Source: Dactylorhiza incarnata
Taxonomy: Eukaryota > Streptophyta > Magnoliopsida > Asparagales > Orchidaceae
Assembly (NCBI GenBank): GCA_033032865.1
Contig: JAWHQI010000170.1
Span: 1,299,001-1,363,000, forward strand
Direction of reading: 5' to 3'
DNA length: 64,000 nt
This document shows, in pieces, positions 1 to 10,282 of the stretch (its first letter is position 1; every line of letters begins with the position of its first letter). A model generated the notes under the pieces. That model was not told where the DNA came from and did not search any database. It was given only the letters and a program-made list of their open reading frames with translations. The position numbers and the translations under genes are program-made.

Positions 1-589
1 GCTTCGCATGTCGAACCATCCAAGCGAATTCCTCGCTCTCTTTATCTGTCGCGGATCGGCTAAAATCCTTGGCATGAAGTTGCACGCAGTCCGGTAGAGA
101 TAGCATATGATCAACAAATGATTCACTGTAAAGATACGGAAGGTTGTGGAAGAATGAAAAATAAAAGAAGTTACTTGTAAAAAAGACGTATCGAGGAATA
201 GAGAGCTCGGTAGCCACCGAGAGTGTATCTCCGCCAAAGAGGTCTATGATGTAGGCGACGATGCGGGTATTAAACTTTTGGAGATTTTGAAGAATCAAGC
301 GTAGAAAAGGGATGGAACGAGCCACCATATGGGAGAGGCGTGTGACGATGTGAGCGCTGGCGGGGAGGTCGTCCAGGGGAATCCGAGGAAGGGAGACGGA
401 AGAGATACCGACGGGAAGGGATGAGATCAATGATTGTTGGACGTGGGAGGAGAGATCAGAAAAAGTGATGATGGTAGCGGTTAGATTTTGGTGGATGAGG
501 CGCTTAGCGAGCTCTACAAAGGGGATAAGGTGACCGATCCCCGGGCTTGGAAGAAGGACTACATGAGCCGCTGTATTTTGAACAACCAT
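1..589 (-). CDS. UDP-glycosyltransferase, UGT72-like, N-terminal part (runs off the window)
   Basis: The frame opens with ATG at 589 and stays open for 196 codons to the window edge, so the C-terminal half lies outside. It matches the acceptor-binding half of plant family-1 glycosyltransferases, which transfer glucose from UDP-glucose to small phenolics or alcohols in the cytosol. Residues 12-31 read LLPSPGIGHLIPFVELAKRL; His20 in GIGH is the expected catalytic base, and Asp116 in YIIDLFG is the expected partner of the His-Asp dyad. The VSLPRIPLDDLP and LPDCVQLHAKDF stretches are typical of the UGT72 (hydroquinone/monolignol glucosyltransferase) group. The UDP-sugar-binding PSPG box is not in view, so the exact substrate and the integrity of the gene cannot be judged. 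No intron is needed in the visible part, as is usual for this group. Confidence 0.9.
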   Translation of the reverse strand, partial: MVVQNTAAHVVLLPSPGIGHLIPFVELAKRLIHQNLTATIITFSDLSSHVQQSLISSLPVGISSVSLPRIPLDDLPASAHIVTRLSHMVARSIPFLRLILQNLQKFNTRIVAYIIDLFGGDTLSVATELSIPRYVFFTSNFFYFSFFHNLPYLYSESFVDHMLSLPDCVQLHAKDFSRSATDKESEEFAWMVRHAK

Positions 590-1015
590 GATTTGTTTCC
601 CAAAAGATAATTAAGCGAAGAACTAACTAGCTAGCCACAAATATGTAGAGGTAGATATAAGCATATATGGCATTGAACTAAGGATCTACATATTTATATA
701 GAAATTTTGTTTGTTTTACTTAGCATGTCGTTATCTTTTCTAAGTTTATATCATATTTTTTGTATTAGTATTCCTCCCATGAAAGACACTAAAATTCATA
801 GTTTTATGTTTAAAGATAATTTTTATTAAAGTAAAAAATGGCCGAAATAAAAGACAGATGTAGAAATAATTAGCTACAAACACACATATATGTTTAAAGA
901 CTATTCCTTTACTAAATTATTTTTATATAAATGATTACTAGAACACACACATTCAAATGATTAACTACAAACACATATGAGCGTTTAAAATTTATTTGAT
1001 TATTTTTTGAATATC
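590..1015. other. AT-rich upstream region of the glycosyltransferase gene
   Basis: This is AT-rich DNA with no open frame of note. It should contain the glycosyltransferase promoter on the minus strand, but no single TATA box stands out. Most of it (about 681-860) is repeated in the 42.4-44 kb region. It ends at the target site of solo LTR X. Confidence 0.5.
681..860 (+). repeat. Segment shared with 42449-42533 and 43948-44020
   Basis: The stretch beginning GATCTACATATTTATATAG and the stretch containing AATTCATAGTTTTATGTTTA recur in the same order and orientation near 42.45 and 43.95 kb. There about 1.4 kb of other DNA lies between them. This means either a duplicated glycosyltransferase upstream region or a dispersed repeat. 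Confidence 0.75.
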
Positions 1016-1020
1016 ATTCT

Positions 1021-1451
1021 TGTACAATTCATATTCTTCGAGGATAGGATCCAATTCAGGACACGTAGGAGAAGTCAAAGTCAAAGGTAAAAGCAGAAGC
1101 CAGAAGTCAGAGATTGGGAACAACTCAGTCAGCAGGAGCAGTAGAAGGCTTGGACGAGTATGAGCAAGCATGTGCGAGCAGCCTCTCATACTCGCTAGGT
1201 GGGCGACCATAGGAAATACTCGCCGAAGCCAGGCAAGATTCCCCTCAATGTCGCATAGTCGTCGGGTTGAGCTGGGCTATAAATAAGACCCCCCCCCCCC
1301 CCCCCCCCTCTCCTTTGGTTTTCCAATAAATAGGATCCATGGGTACTTGGATTGACACTTTTGGCTGAGCTTTCAGAATCCCGATCATTTTCGAAGACTT
1401 GTCCCCCTGAGATCTTGACCGTCACCTTCGACCGTCATCCTAGATACTCGA
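1021..1451 (+). mobile_element. Solo LTR X (Tat-lineage Ty3/gypsy), first of three pieces
   Basis: Starts TGTACAATTCATATTC, the 5' end shared by all LTRs of this family. It carries CTATAAATA at about 1278 followed by a run of about 20 C. The piece stops at the 5' end of element A; the LTR resumes at 14217 and ends at 23486. The pieces joined total about 665 bp, close to the 646-656 bp of element A's LTRs. Outer flanks are ATTCT (1016-1020) and ATTCC (23487-23491), a 5-bp target duplication with one mismatch, so it is a solo LTR with no internal region of its own. Confidence 0.85.
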
Positions 1452-2097
1452 TGTACAACCCATATTCTCGGAGGGCGGGACCCGGTTCAAGGCCACGTAG
1501 GCAGAAGTCAAAGGTCAACACAGAGAACAAGAGTCAAAGACTGAAGACAGCATAGCAAGCTGAGACAGCAGAAGGCCTGTGCGAGTATAGGCGAGCATGT
1601 GCGAGCTGCCCCTCATACTCGCCAGGTGGGCGACCATAGTCGATGCTCGTCGAAGCCAGGCGAGATCCCCTCAATGTCGCGTAGTCGTCGGGCAGGGTTA
1701 TGGCTATAAATATCCCCCCCCCCCCATCCCCTTTGGTTTTCTTATAAATAGGACTCAGGGGTACTTTGATTGGCACCTTTGGTTGAGCTTTCAGAATCTC
1801 ATTTTCAAAGACTTTTCCCCCTGTGAGTTCTTGACTGTCACCCTCGACCGTCATCTTAGATACTCGCCAAGTTGGTGTCTTCCTCGTATCCTCCTCGGCC
1901 ATCTTTGGTTGTGGAGAAGTCTCTACTGAGCTTCTGGGTACATGGTAGGACCTCCCTACCGCAGCATCTGGGGTCTCGTTGTTGCTCTTCTAGCCCTTTC
2001 ATCATTGCCAGCTAAGCCGCTAGTTGGACTGTTGGGCGAGTAGCCTCCTCCTGCATTGATTCGAATTTTGGAGCCTAGGATTTCCCTGACTTCAACA
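1452..2097 (+). repeat. 5' LTR of element A
   Basis: TG...CA ends. TATA-like CTATAAAT at about 1704 is followed directly by about 12 C, and a second TATA-like ATAAATAG lies some 35 bp further on. The U5 part contains a GTAGGACCTCC-type block shared with all related LTRs here. Confidence 0.88.
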
Positions 2098-2116
2098 CTT
2101 TGGTGCGGTGTGCATG
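2098..2116 (+). other. Putative primer-binding site of element A
   Basis: Directly after the LTR end, CTTTGGTGCGGTGTGCATG starts with the TGG expected for tRNA 3'-CCA pairing. Element B has a near-identical sequence at the same place. I cannot assign the tRNA. Confidence 0.5.
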
Positions 2117-2155
2117 GATCGTAGTCGGGGGAAGAAAGTCTAGTCAGAAGGAGAG

Positions 2156-3296
2156 ATGGTCCAAGCTGGCGACCATGAGGGAGTTGCGGGTAGCTCGGCC
2201 AATGTAGGCGAGTTTGTGACGCACACTGACTTTGAGGTATTCGCACAGCATTTGGAGGAGACCATGCGAGTCACGCTCCTTCTCCAGGAAGAAGGAACGG
2301 ATACCTCGCCTCATCGCGTAGCTCGGTCTGAGGACGATGGCCCTCCTCGGCGAGCAGGGAAGGATCCAGTGGAGGAAGAGCCAGAGCGACCAAGGAGGCC
2401 GCAGTACAACCAGCAGAGCTCGCAAGGAATTTGATTCCGCGAGGTACTCGCCCACACAGCGAGTATGGGGGAGTTGCTCGCCCGGCCGAGTATCGTCGCC
2501 TAGCAGGTGGGAGGATCCCATTCTGTGAGGAGATTCTAGATGCCCCTATGTCGGAGGGGTTCAGTGAGCCCATGATGAGCTACTACTCCGGGAGAGATGA
2601 TCCTGTCTGACACCTCCAATGGTTCGAGGATGTAGTCTCTATCCGAACCATGTCAGACTCCTTCAAGTGTAGGCTTTTTGCCATCACTTTTCGGGGGAAG
2701 GCCAGAGACTGGTTCCACCAGCTGACAGCAGGTTGCATCTACTGCTTTGAAGACCTTCGTCGAGGAGTGACGATGCGATTCGCCGCAGCGAAGAAGAGGT
2801 AGAAGGAGGTCACGACCCTTTTCTATTTGGTGCATGGAGCACGAGAGACGTTAGGGAACTACATCGACCGCTTCCAGGAAGAAGTACTGGACATCCAGGA
2901 GGTAGATGTCTTCACCCTGCAGCTTGCCCTAACGTTCGGCCTCAGGGAAGGCCTCTTCAAGCTAGAGATCAGTCGGGATCCTCCCATGTCCTACGAAGAT
3001 CTTATTGAAAGGGCCAATAAGTTCATTCAGGGGGAGACTTCGAATCGCGGCTTCTTGGCCAAGCTGACCAAACTAACCAGGCAGGAAGAGGAAGAAGAGG
3101 AGAGAGCCCCCGTGCGCAGGAAGGAGGAGGATCCCCGGAGGTAGGGGAGGAAGAGGCTGGAAGAAAGGAAGAGTGTGGAAGAGAGAAGGAGAGAGGAGCC
3201 AAGGAGGGAAGAGCCGAGGAGGCGGGAAGAGAGGAGGCCCGTAGCGGCTCCGGAGCGTCGAGAAGAGGAGAGATGCTACCAAGTCCCTGCCAATAG
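2156..3296 (+). pseudogene. gag of element A, N-terminal and capsid part, broken
   Basis: Begins with an ATG just after the PBS and encodes a gag N-terminus rich in charged residues. An in-frame TGA follows near 2432. The capsid-like (retrotransposon gag) domain runs from about 2575 to 3060, with recognisable FKCRLFAITF and ARDWFHQL blocks. There is a stop near 2609 and another near 2803, and the second half is open from 2827 with ETLGNYIDRFQEEVLDIQEV. A long Glu/Arg-rich tail follows until the Copia LTR interrupts it. Gag would form the particle that packages the element RNA in the cytoplasm. The intact counterpart in element B (15098) shows what has been lost. Confidence 0.85.
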
Positions 3297-3301
3297 GTCG
3301 T

Positions 3302-4693
3302 TGTTGGGAATTGTATTCACAATTACCTTGATTTGTGAGAAGTCGCCCTTGAACTAAGATTGAATTGCATTTGTATTTGATATGCTTTTCCAGTATTGTC
3401 TTGCAGATTATCATTGCTAAGTGTAAATCAATGTCAGGTCACAATGGGTCTGCAAACACAGTTTCATACAATGTAATTCCTCATTATATGAAACATGGTG
3501 ATGACTCATGTGTGATCTCTCTATTGGGGTACACTTCATTTTCAAGACTATTGAAGACTTTGGAGTGCGGTTGCAGCAAATGTTCAAGAGAAGAAAAGGA
3601 GTAAATGAATATAAATTTTTCTAAGGATATGTCTCGAGAGATCAAGCATGTCTCGAGAGTCGTTTAATGTCTCGAGAAGCAAGTTCTGCTGATCTCGGTA
3701 TTTCTGTTCTTGATGACTCGAGAGATCAAGCTTGTCTCGAGAGTCCTTAAGACCGAAATCTTTGTAATGTCTCGAGAGATCATCGAGTTCTCGAGACATC
3801 CCTTTCCTGCTCTCTTTGTTTCATATCTCGAGAGATCCGTTAGTTCTCGAGAGATCCCTTATGTCTCGAGAATTCTGTCCGTTATTTTCTAATTTGTTTC
3901 CTCTGTTCTTGACGGTTCGTAAACGCTCCTTCCCGATCCTAACGGCTATATTGAGTGCGTTTAAGGTCGATTTAACCCTTAATCATTGCCCTCTATATAT
4001 AGGATCGCTCTTGGGTTATTTCTACAAGTTTTTCGAATCGTTCTCAAACCCTAATTTTCTTTCCTGATCTAAAAGAACGAGAAAAGCGCCGCCTCGCTGT
4101 CGCCTATGATTGAAGATCGATCTACTCATTTGAGTTGCTGATTTCTATCAAAGAAGGATTCGATCGATCCGTGTTCTGATTCTACAACCTCTATTGGATC
4201 GTTTCGGATTGCTAAAGACAGATTTGAAGGATCGTTGTTCTTCCTCATCGTTCTCAAAAGCCATTCAAGAAGAAGGAAGAAAACGCCTCTGTTATTCAGA
4301 TCTGGTATCTTATTGTTCAAAACCTTTTATCATCTATTGTAGGAGTTGTTATCTCCGAGCTGTAGGAGAGGTTGTTCTCCGAGTTGTAGGAGAAGTTTTT
4401 CTCCGAGTTGTAAGAGAGGTTCTCTCTGAGATTGTAGGAGTTCGACTCCGAGTTTGTAGGATCATTCTGATCCGAGATTTAGTGAGTAGTCAAGTCTAGC
4501 TGTGGTGCTAGATTGGCGAGGCCGGCAGTGGAGTACCCAAGTACGGGGAACCACTATAAATTCCTGGTGTTATCTGTGGCTATGATTTATTTTGTGTGCT
4601 GTGCTTTACGTTTAATTCTTAATTCCGCAAAAGACGTAGAGATCACCTATTCACCCCCCTCTATGTGATTTAGGTAAGCAACTAGATACTTCA
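3302..4693 (+). mobile_element. Solo LTR, SIRE/Maximus-like Copia, inserted in gag of element A
   Basis: Starts TGTTGGGAATTG and ends TACTTCA, flanked by a perfect 5-bp duplication GTCGT (3297-3301 and 4694-4698). It has a TATA box CTATATATAG near 3993 and a TTCACCCCCCTCTATG block near the 3' end, as in SIRE-type LTRs. No internal Copia sequence is present, so it is a recombined solo LTR. Its 1392 bp separates the gag capsid part from the zinc-finger part. Confidence 0.85.
3631..3882 (+). repeat. CTCGAGA palindrome cluster in U3 of the Copia solo LTR
   Basis: About ten copies of CTCGAGA in roughly 250 bp, mostly as TGTCTCGAGAGATC, irregularly spaced and upstream of the TATA box. This is the position expected for an LTR enhancer; the function is inferred only. 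Confidence 0.7.
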
Positions 4694-4698
4694 GTCGT

Positions 4699-5092
4699 CG
4701 TGGCAGCCAACAGGGCGACCGCGGCGTCAAGATCAAGGAAGGAGATTATCCCCGGAGAGGAGAAATCAGCAAGAGAGGCGTCAGGAGAGAGGACGTGAGG
4801 AAGCGATGGCAGTTACCCGATAGGGTAACAGGCAGGCCAGGAGGAACCAACGGAGGAGGCCGCCAGCAGAAGAGGTCGTATCCTTCTATTGTGAGCTCCA
4901 TCAGGTGGAGGGGCACGGGATGATGGCCTGCCCAGATTTTGGGGAGGCCAGGAGAAGGCTAGCCGAGGAGGCCAGAAGCCGTAGGCAATGCAAGCTGTCA
5001 CTCAAAGGCGGAATGAAGACCGAATCGACCAAGGAGGTCGAGGGGAGGTCATCCAGGGAGCAGGAGGAGGAGCAGGAGGATCCGTCGTGAGC
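4699..5092 (+). pseudogene. gag of element A, C-terminal part with zinc-finger-like motif
   Basis: Gag resumes after the Copia LTR. Around 4878-4935 the translation YCELHQVEGHGMMAC fits the Cys-x2-His-x4-His-x4-Cys motif common in Tat gag proteins, which binds RNA. An acidic, Lys-rich linker follows. The frame before this motif is interrupted by stops, so the region is not translatable as one piece. Confidence 0.7.
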
Positions 5093-5103
5093 TAGAGTGA
5101 TCC

Positions 5104-5430
5104 ATGGGGGAGCAGGGCTCGGAGCTTCTTGCAAGGGAAGTCTCCCCAGATCTATCGAAAGAGCATCGCTTCGACCTCGCAGGCACCGCCCCTATTGGAG
5201 GAGATCACCTTTCAGAGGACATGTTAGGGAATGAGAATCTCTTCCATGACGCCCTCATGATTCTGGCTGTCGTAGAGGACTACACCGTCGATCGTATTCT
5301 CGTGGACAACGGGAGCTCCGTGAACGTTATCTTCAAGACAACGTTTGACGGGTTGGGAGTCGAGGCAGGGAGAGTATTGGCGCCAGATGGTCCCCTCTTT
5401 GGCTTCTTCGGAGAGAGGAAAGAGGTATAA
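5104..5430 (+). pseudogene. Aspartic protease region of element A
   Basis: A 108-codon open stretch contains ILVDNGSSVNVIF, the aspartic protease flap-and-active-site region of Tat elements (consensus D-x-G-S). In an active element this enzyme cuts the Gag-Pol precursor. The frame ends at a stop at 5428-5430, where the family would continue into the protease-RT linker, so it is separated from RT by frame breaks. Confidence 0.75.
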
Positions 5431-5603
5431 GGAGGGGTGGATCCGCTAGTACCCTCGGTGGCACCTCGCTCAAGTGTCGATTCATCATCGCCGACGCCCC
5501 GAGCTGCTATAAGGCGATCTTCGGGAGGCCGCTCATCAACTTCTTCAAGGCCGTCCCATCCTCCTACCATCAGTGCCTGAAGTATTGTCAATGGGAGGTT
5601 CAG

Positions 5604-6898
5604 GTGAGGATTAGGAGCGATCCAAGAGCCGCTCGTGAGTGCTACCTCAGCACGGTTAGCACCATCAGCTGGATGGCGGAAGCTGAGGAGCTGGAGAAGG
5701 CCCTGAAGGGAGCGGCTCGGCTTGAAGCCACAGAGGAGGTGGAAAAGATCGAGGCACTTTCCGAGGCAGGAGTACCTGGATTGCTGAAGATAGGAGGGTC
5801 TCTGAAGATCGAAGAAAATATCAAGATGGTGGCATGTTTGCAAGAGAATGTCAACATCTTCGCATGGAGTGTTGCTGAGATGCTTGAGATCGACATGGAG
5901 GTCGCTTATGATCGCCTCAACATAGACCCCGCGGTCAAGCCCATTCGCCAGAATAAGAGGTCGAGTGTTGCCTTGCTAGCCGAGCCTATTAGGGAAGAGG
6001 TGAGGAAGCTGCTGGAGGCAGGCTTCATGTCGGAGATCCAGTATCCAGGCTGGGTCTCGAATGTTATAATTGTGAAGAAAGCTGGGGAAGGCTGGATCCC
6101 TATATGGATCTCTTGGAGAAGTGGACGAAGTCCCGCAGAGTATGATCGTAGTCGATGCGGTCTTTCGTCACGATGATGACACATGTTGAAATCTTCTCCA
6201 CGGATCTCCTTTAGTCTTTATGGATTTGTGGGACTATCTCTCTGAACCTTCCTCTCTATGCTGTGGCACGAGACTTTTCGTTGTTGAATAAAGCTTGCCC
6301 GAAGGATTGTTATCATTTGCCTCGAATCAACGCGCTGGTTGATTCAGCCGTCGGTTTTTCTATGATGAGTTTTCTTGATGCGTTTTCAAGATACCACCAG
6401 ATCCGGATGCATTCCTCGGATTGTCGCGATGTTTCTTTCATCACTGGAGATGGCTGCTACAACTATAAGATGATGCCCTTCGGGTTGAAAAATGCGGGAG
6501 CTACCTATCAGCGGATGATGGATCATATTTTCAAGGAGCAAAAGGGGAGGAACCTGGAAGTGTACGTGGACGATCTCTTGATCAAAAGCAAGAGCATCCA
6601 GGAGCATGTGGCCGACCTGGTGGAGACCTTCGCGATGCTCAGAAGATTCAAGATGAGGCTCAATCCAGCAAAGTGCGTGTTCGGAGCAGGGAGATGAAAG
6701 TTCTTGGGACATCTCCTCACCCCAAAGGGAGTAGAGCCTAACCCTGACAAGGTTAAGGCCATCCTGGAGATGACTTCGCCAAAGAGCACCAAAGAAGTCC
6801 AAAGATTGACTGGAAGGTTGGCGGGCCTTAGCCGCTTCCTGTCAAAGGCTGGGGAGAAGTGCTCTCCATTCTTCAAGAACACTCTGAAAGAACATTGA
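5604..6898 (+). pseudogene. Reverse transcriptase of element A, interrupted
   Basis: The linker and RT fingers are open from 5604 to about 6100 (VKPIRQNKRS, then PGWVSNVIIVKKAG). About 190 bp (6090-6285) that do not fit the RT consensus follow. The frame resumes at LLNKACPKDCYHLPRI and continues through PFGLKNAGATYQRMM to the catalytic YVDD at about 6562. One stop at 6697 separates the thumb/connection part (FLGHLLTPKGVEPNP). The enzyme would copy the element RNA into DNA in the particle. The insertion and the frame breaks make it inactive. Confidence 0.9.
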
Positions 6899-7300
6899 CT
6901 TCGAGTGGTTTGAGGAATGCGAAAAGACGTTCGAGCGGTTGAAGCAGCAGTTAATCTAGACACCTCTCCTCCAAAGCCCGAAAGAAGGTGAAGACCTACT
7001 CCTCTACCTAGGACTAGGAGCGGAAGCAGTGAGCTCGGTGCTCGTTAGAGAAGAAGGAAGAAGGCCCATCTATTACGCTAGCCGGGTGCTAAAGAAGGCG
7101 GAGTTGTGATACCCGGTCCTGGAGAAGCTTACCTTCGCCTTAGTGGTATCGGCGCGGAAGCTTCGGCCTTATTTTCAAGCTCACTCCATCTGGGTCGTCA
7201 CCGATCATCCCCTATGAAATACCCTAGAAGGAGTGGAGCATTCAGGAAGGCTCAAGAAATGGTCGGTAGAACTCGGTGAGTTCGACATTTCCTCTCGCCC
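6899..7300 (+). pseudogene. RNase H domain of element A, decayed
   Basis: Fragments of the standard Ty3/gypsy RNase H follow the RT with several stops and a frameshift: RPIYYASRVLKKAEL, then TFALVVSARKLRPYF and VVTDHPL. It would remove RNA from RNA-DNA hybrids. No continuous frame remains. Confidence 0.75.
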
Positions 7301-7303
7301 CGG

Positions 7304-7797
7304 GTGACGATCAAAGCACAGGCACTGGCAGACTTCTTAGCTGACTTCTTGGGAGAAGCGGATCCGAGTGAGGCACCTTCTAATCTGATTTCCTGGAAGA
7401 TGTTCGTGGACGGAGCTTCGGGCAAAAGCTTTGTGGGAGTAGGCATTGTGCTTGTCAGCCCACAGGGAACTAAGATCAAGCAAGAAGTCAAGATCCTCTT
7501 CCCCGTCACGAACAACCAAGCGGAGTACAAGGCAATAGTGGCAGGCTTGCGTCTCGCCAAGGAGCTAGGCATCCAAGATATTTGAACTTACGTACTCGAT
7601 GGTGGTCGCGTCGCAGATCTGGGGAGAGTTCGAAGTACGCGACACCATCTTGCAGAAGTACCTTATCAAGGTGAAGGGATTGATCGGAGGCTTCCAGTCC
7701 TTCTTCGTTGAGCATGTGCCAAGGGAAGAGAACTCGGCGGTGGACCATCTAGCCAAGTATGGTCCGAGGGCTGGAGGAACTATCGCCGAGTTGTTCT
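7304..7797 (+). pseudogene. Second (archaeal-type) RNase H domain of element A
   Basis: Open from 7304 to 7585: WKMFVDGASGKSFVGVG followed by NNQAEYKAIVAGLRLAKELG is the additional RNase H found in the Tat lineage, with the catalytic Asp in FVDGAS and Glu in QAEY visible. After a stop at 7583 the homology goes on in another frame with FFVEHVPREENSAVDHLAK. The second domain supports the lineage call. Confidence 0.82.
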
Positions 7798-7800
7798 GAC

Positions 7801-9097
7801 CATCCATAAAAAAGGAGAGATGATGGAGATCAAGCAACGTCCTTCCTGGATGGACCCGTTCGTAGCATTCCTGAACTCCGGTCAACTCCTGGCAGATGAC
7901 GGAGATCAGAGGAAGTTTCGGTAAAAAGCGGCGTACTACCTCTTGCACGGTGAGGAGCTGTACCGCAAGACCATCTCGGGCCCCTTGGACAGATGTGTTT
8001 CAGAAGTCGAAGCACCTCGAGTTCTGGAGGAAATCAACTCGGGAGAGTGCAGAAGTTATTCGGGGACTCGCACTTTGGAGCAAAGAATCCTGAGGCACGA
8101 CTACTTCTGGCCGACCATCCGGAGGGATGCCGAAGACTTTTCCAAGAAATGCCAGAAATGCCAGTTGTTCTCCCTTCTGCAATTACAGCCAGCTCGTCAG
8201 CTTCGTTTCATCATGGCCCCGTGGTCGTTCGCTATCTGGGGAATGGATCTGATTGGCCCCTTTCTCCAGGCTAGTGGCCAGAGGTAGTTCGTTCTCGTCA
8301 TGATCGACTCCTTCTCCAAGTGGACCGAGGCCAAATCTCTGGCCAATACCACCTCTCAAGTCGTGAAGAACTTCATCTGGGGAGAAATAGCTTGCAGGTT
8401 TGGGATCCCTCTCGCCATCATCACCCACAACGGTACGCAATTTGCCAGTTTGGAGCTGGAGGATTTCTGCAAGCAATTGGGGACCGATCCCGAGTTTGCC
8501 TCAATACATCATCTCAGGAGCAACAGACAGGTGGAGGCCGCCAACAAGCTGATTATCAACCTCTTGAAGAAGAAGGTCGAGAACCTGAGAGAAAACTGGG
8601 CTGACCAGCTTCCTTCTGTACTATGGGCTCTGAGAACCACTCCTAATTCGGCCATGGGAGAGACCCCTTTCAAACTCTCTCATGGGTCTGAAGCTCTCCC
8701 GGTAGAGTTCGAGGTCAGAAGTCCCATAGTAATTGCAGCGGGAGAAGGAGATGAAGAATGACGGCTGGAAAATGAGGAGGCTCAAAGGCTATCTCTCGAC
8801 TACATTGAAGAGCTTCAAAACTTAGCCTCGGCTAGGCAGGAAGAGATCAAGAGAAGAATGGCGAAAAACTTCGACAAGAATGTCCGCCTCAAGCACTTCC
8901 AAGTCGGTGATCTTGTACTGAAGAAGGTAGACATGGCGGGAAGGTCATCCGCTATCGGGAAACTCAACCCTAATTGGGAAGGACCCTTCATCATTCACGA
9001 GTCATTAGCAACTGGCGGATATTGTTTGCATAATCATGAAGGGGAGCTACTTGGGAGCACTTGGAACGGCGATGACCTGAAAAGGTTCTACCCCTAG
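7801..9097 (+). pseudogene. Integrase of element A, with altered catalytic motif
   Basis: A zinc-binding part (KKCQKCQLF near 8146-8175) precedes the catalytic core: GMDLIGPF gives the first Asp, THNGTQFAS stands where the second catalytic Asp (TDNG) is expected and has His instead, and RQVEAAN holds the Glu. The C-terminal part is open from 8858 to 9097, ending DDLKRFYP. Stops at 7921, 8286 and 8759 break the frame. The enzyme would insert the cDNA in the nucleus; this copy has lost both its frame and a catalytic residue. Confidence 0.88.
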
Positions 9098-9176
9098 CAG
9101 GAATGTACATGTCCCCCTCTTTTTGTAAAGTTATTTCACTTTAATAAAATTTCTCGCCCCCTGAAACATGGGCCAC

Positions 9177-9900
9177 GAGAGTTCTTTTCCGTCTGGAAGT
9201 TCTTTTCTAAAAATAGGTAAAAGTGATCTCCACGATCGGCTTGGGGAACAGGCCTCCGGCTAAAACTCTCGTAAAAATCCGAGTCGGGTGGTGGGACAGA
9301 GCCTCGGGAGTGAGTTCTCTTAAGACCAAGCCTCTGCATTGACGGCCGAGATCAGCTCCCCCCTTGCATGTTGGTCGAGTTATCCCCCCCCCCCCCCCCA
9401 CCGATTGCACTTCTCATCCGACTGGAAACGTTATTAGAGGAGAGTCCGGATGACAACCCCCCAAACTCGGTGAAGAGATGATCTGTTTTACTAGCAGAAG
9501 GACCCTTGAATAAAGGTGTCGTTGTTTTTTTAAGAGCTAAAAGCTCGTGGCAAAAGCTAAGCCCGCTTGTCGTTTATTCCAATCAAATGAGTCAGTACGG
9601 TTAACCCCTCTGATTATTGAAGTGGCAGGGTGAAGATCCTCCAACAGCTTAGCAACCCAGATATGGGACAGACCTCCGACTCGACTCTCGTAAAAATCCA
9701 AGTTGGGTGATGGGACATGGCCTCGGGAATGAGTTCTCCTAAGACCTAGCCTCTGCATTGACGGTCGAGATCAGCTCCCTCGTGATCATTGGTCGAGTTA
9801 CCCCCCCCCCCCCCCCCCCCCTCCTCATTGCACTTCTCATCCGACTGGAGAAGTTATTTGAGAAGAGTCCATGGTACCCCTCGAGTATCTCCCACAACTC
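9177..9900 (+). repeat. Two direct repeats in the 3' untranslated region of element A
   Basis: Blocks of about 250 bp (around 9230-9460 and 9655-9880) share ACTCTCGTAAAAATCC, CTCTGCATTGACGG, GAGATCAGCTCCC, a poly-C run of 15-24 and TTGCACTTCTCATCCGACTG. Element B has the same two-copy arrangement. No protein is encoded. The region between them and up to 10130 holds scattered GCGAGTATG and GCGAGCA motifs. Confidence 0.8.
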
Positions 9901-10282
9901 AAGCATCCTCAAAAACTTTGAAATAAGCAAGAGTGCTTATTGGCGAGCATCTACCATGCGAGTATGCAAATGGGAGTATGCAGGTGCGAGTATGACATAT
10001 GTGAGTAAGGCATGATCATCGATCAACTCGAGTATCTCCCAAGGTCGCACTAATCACAACGGCGAGCACTCATTCTCGCTTCGAGCCTATGAGCCTAGCG
10101 AGCACTCATCGAGTTCAAACCAGTTCAAACCTTAGGGCATAATCGATACACAGAAGAACGAGCGAATACAAGAAGAGCAGGTGAACAAAAAATTCCTTTT
10201 TCTTTCATACATCATTGTGTAGTATACATATGCAAAAGCTTTACATATATTTGGCAGTGCGATCAAAAGGGAGCCCTGCCGA

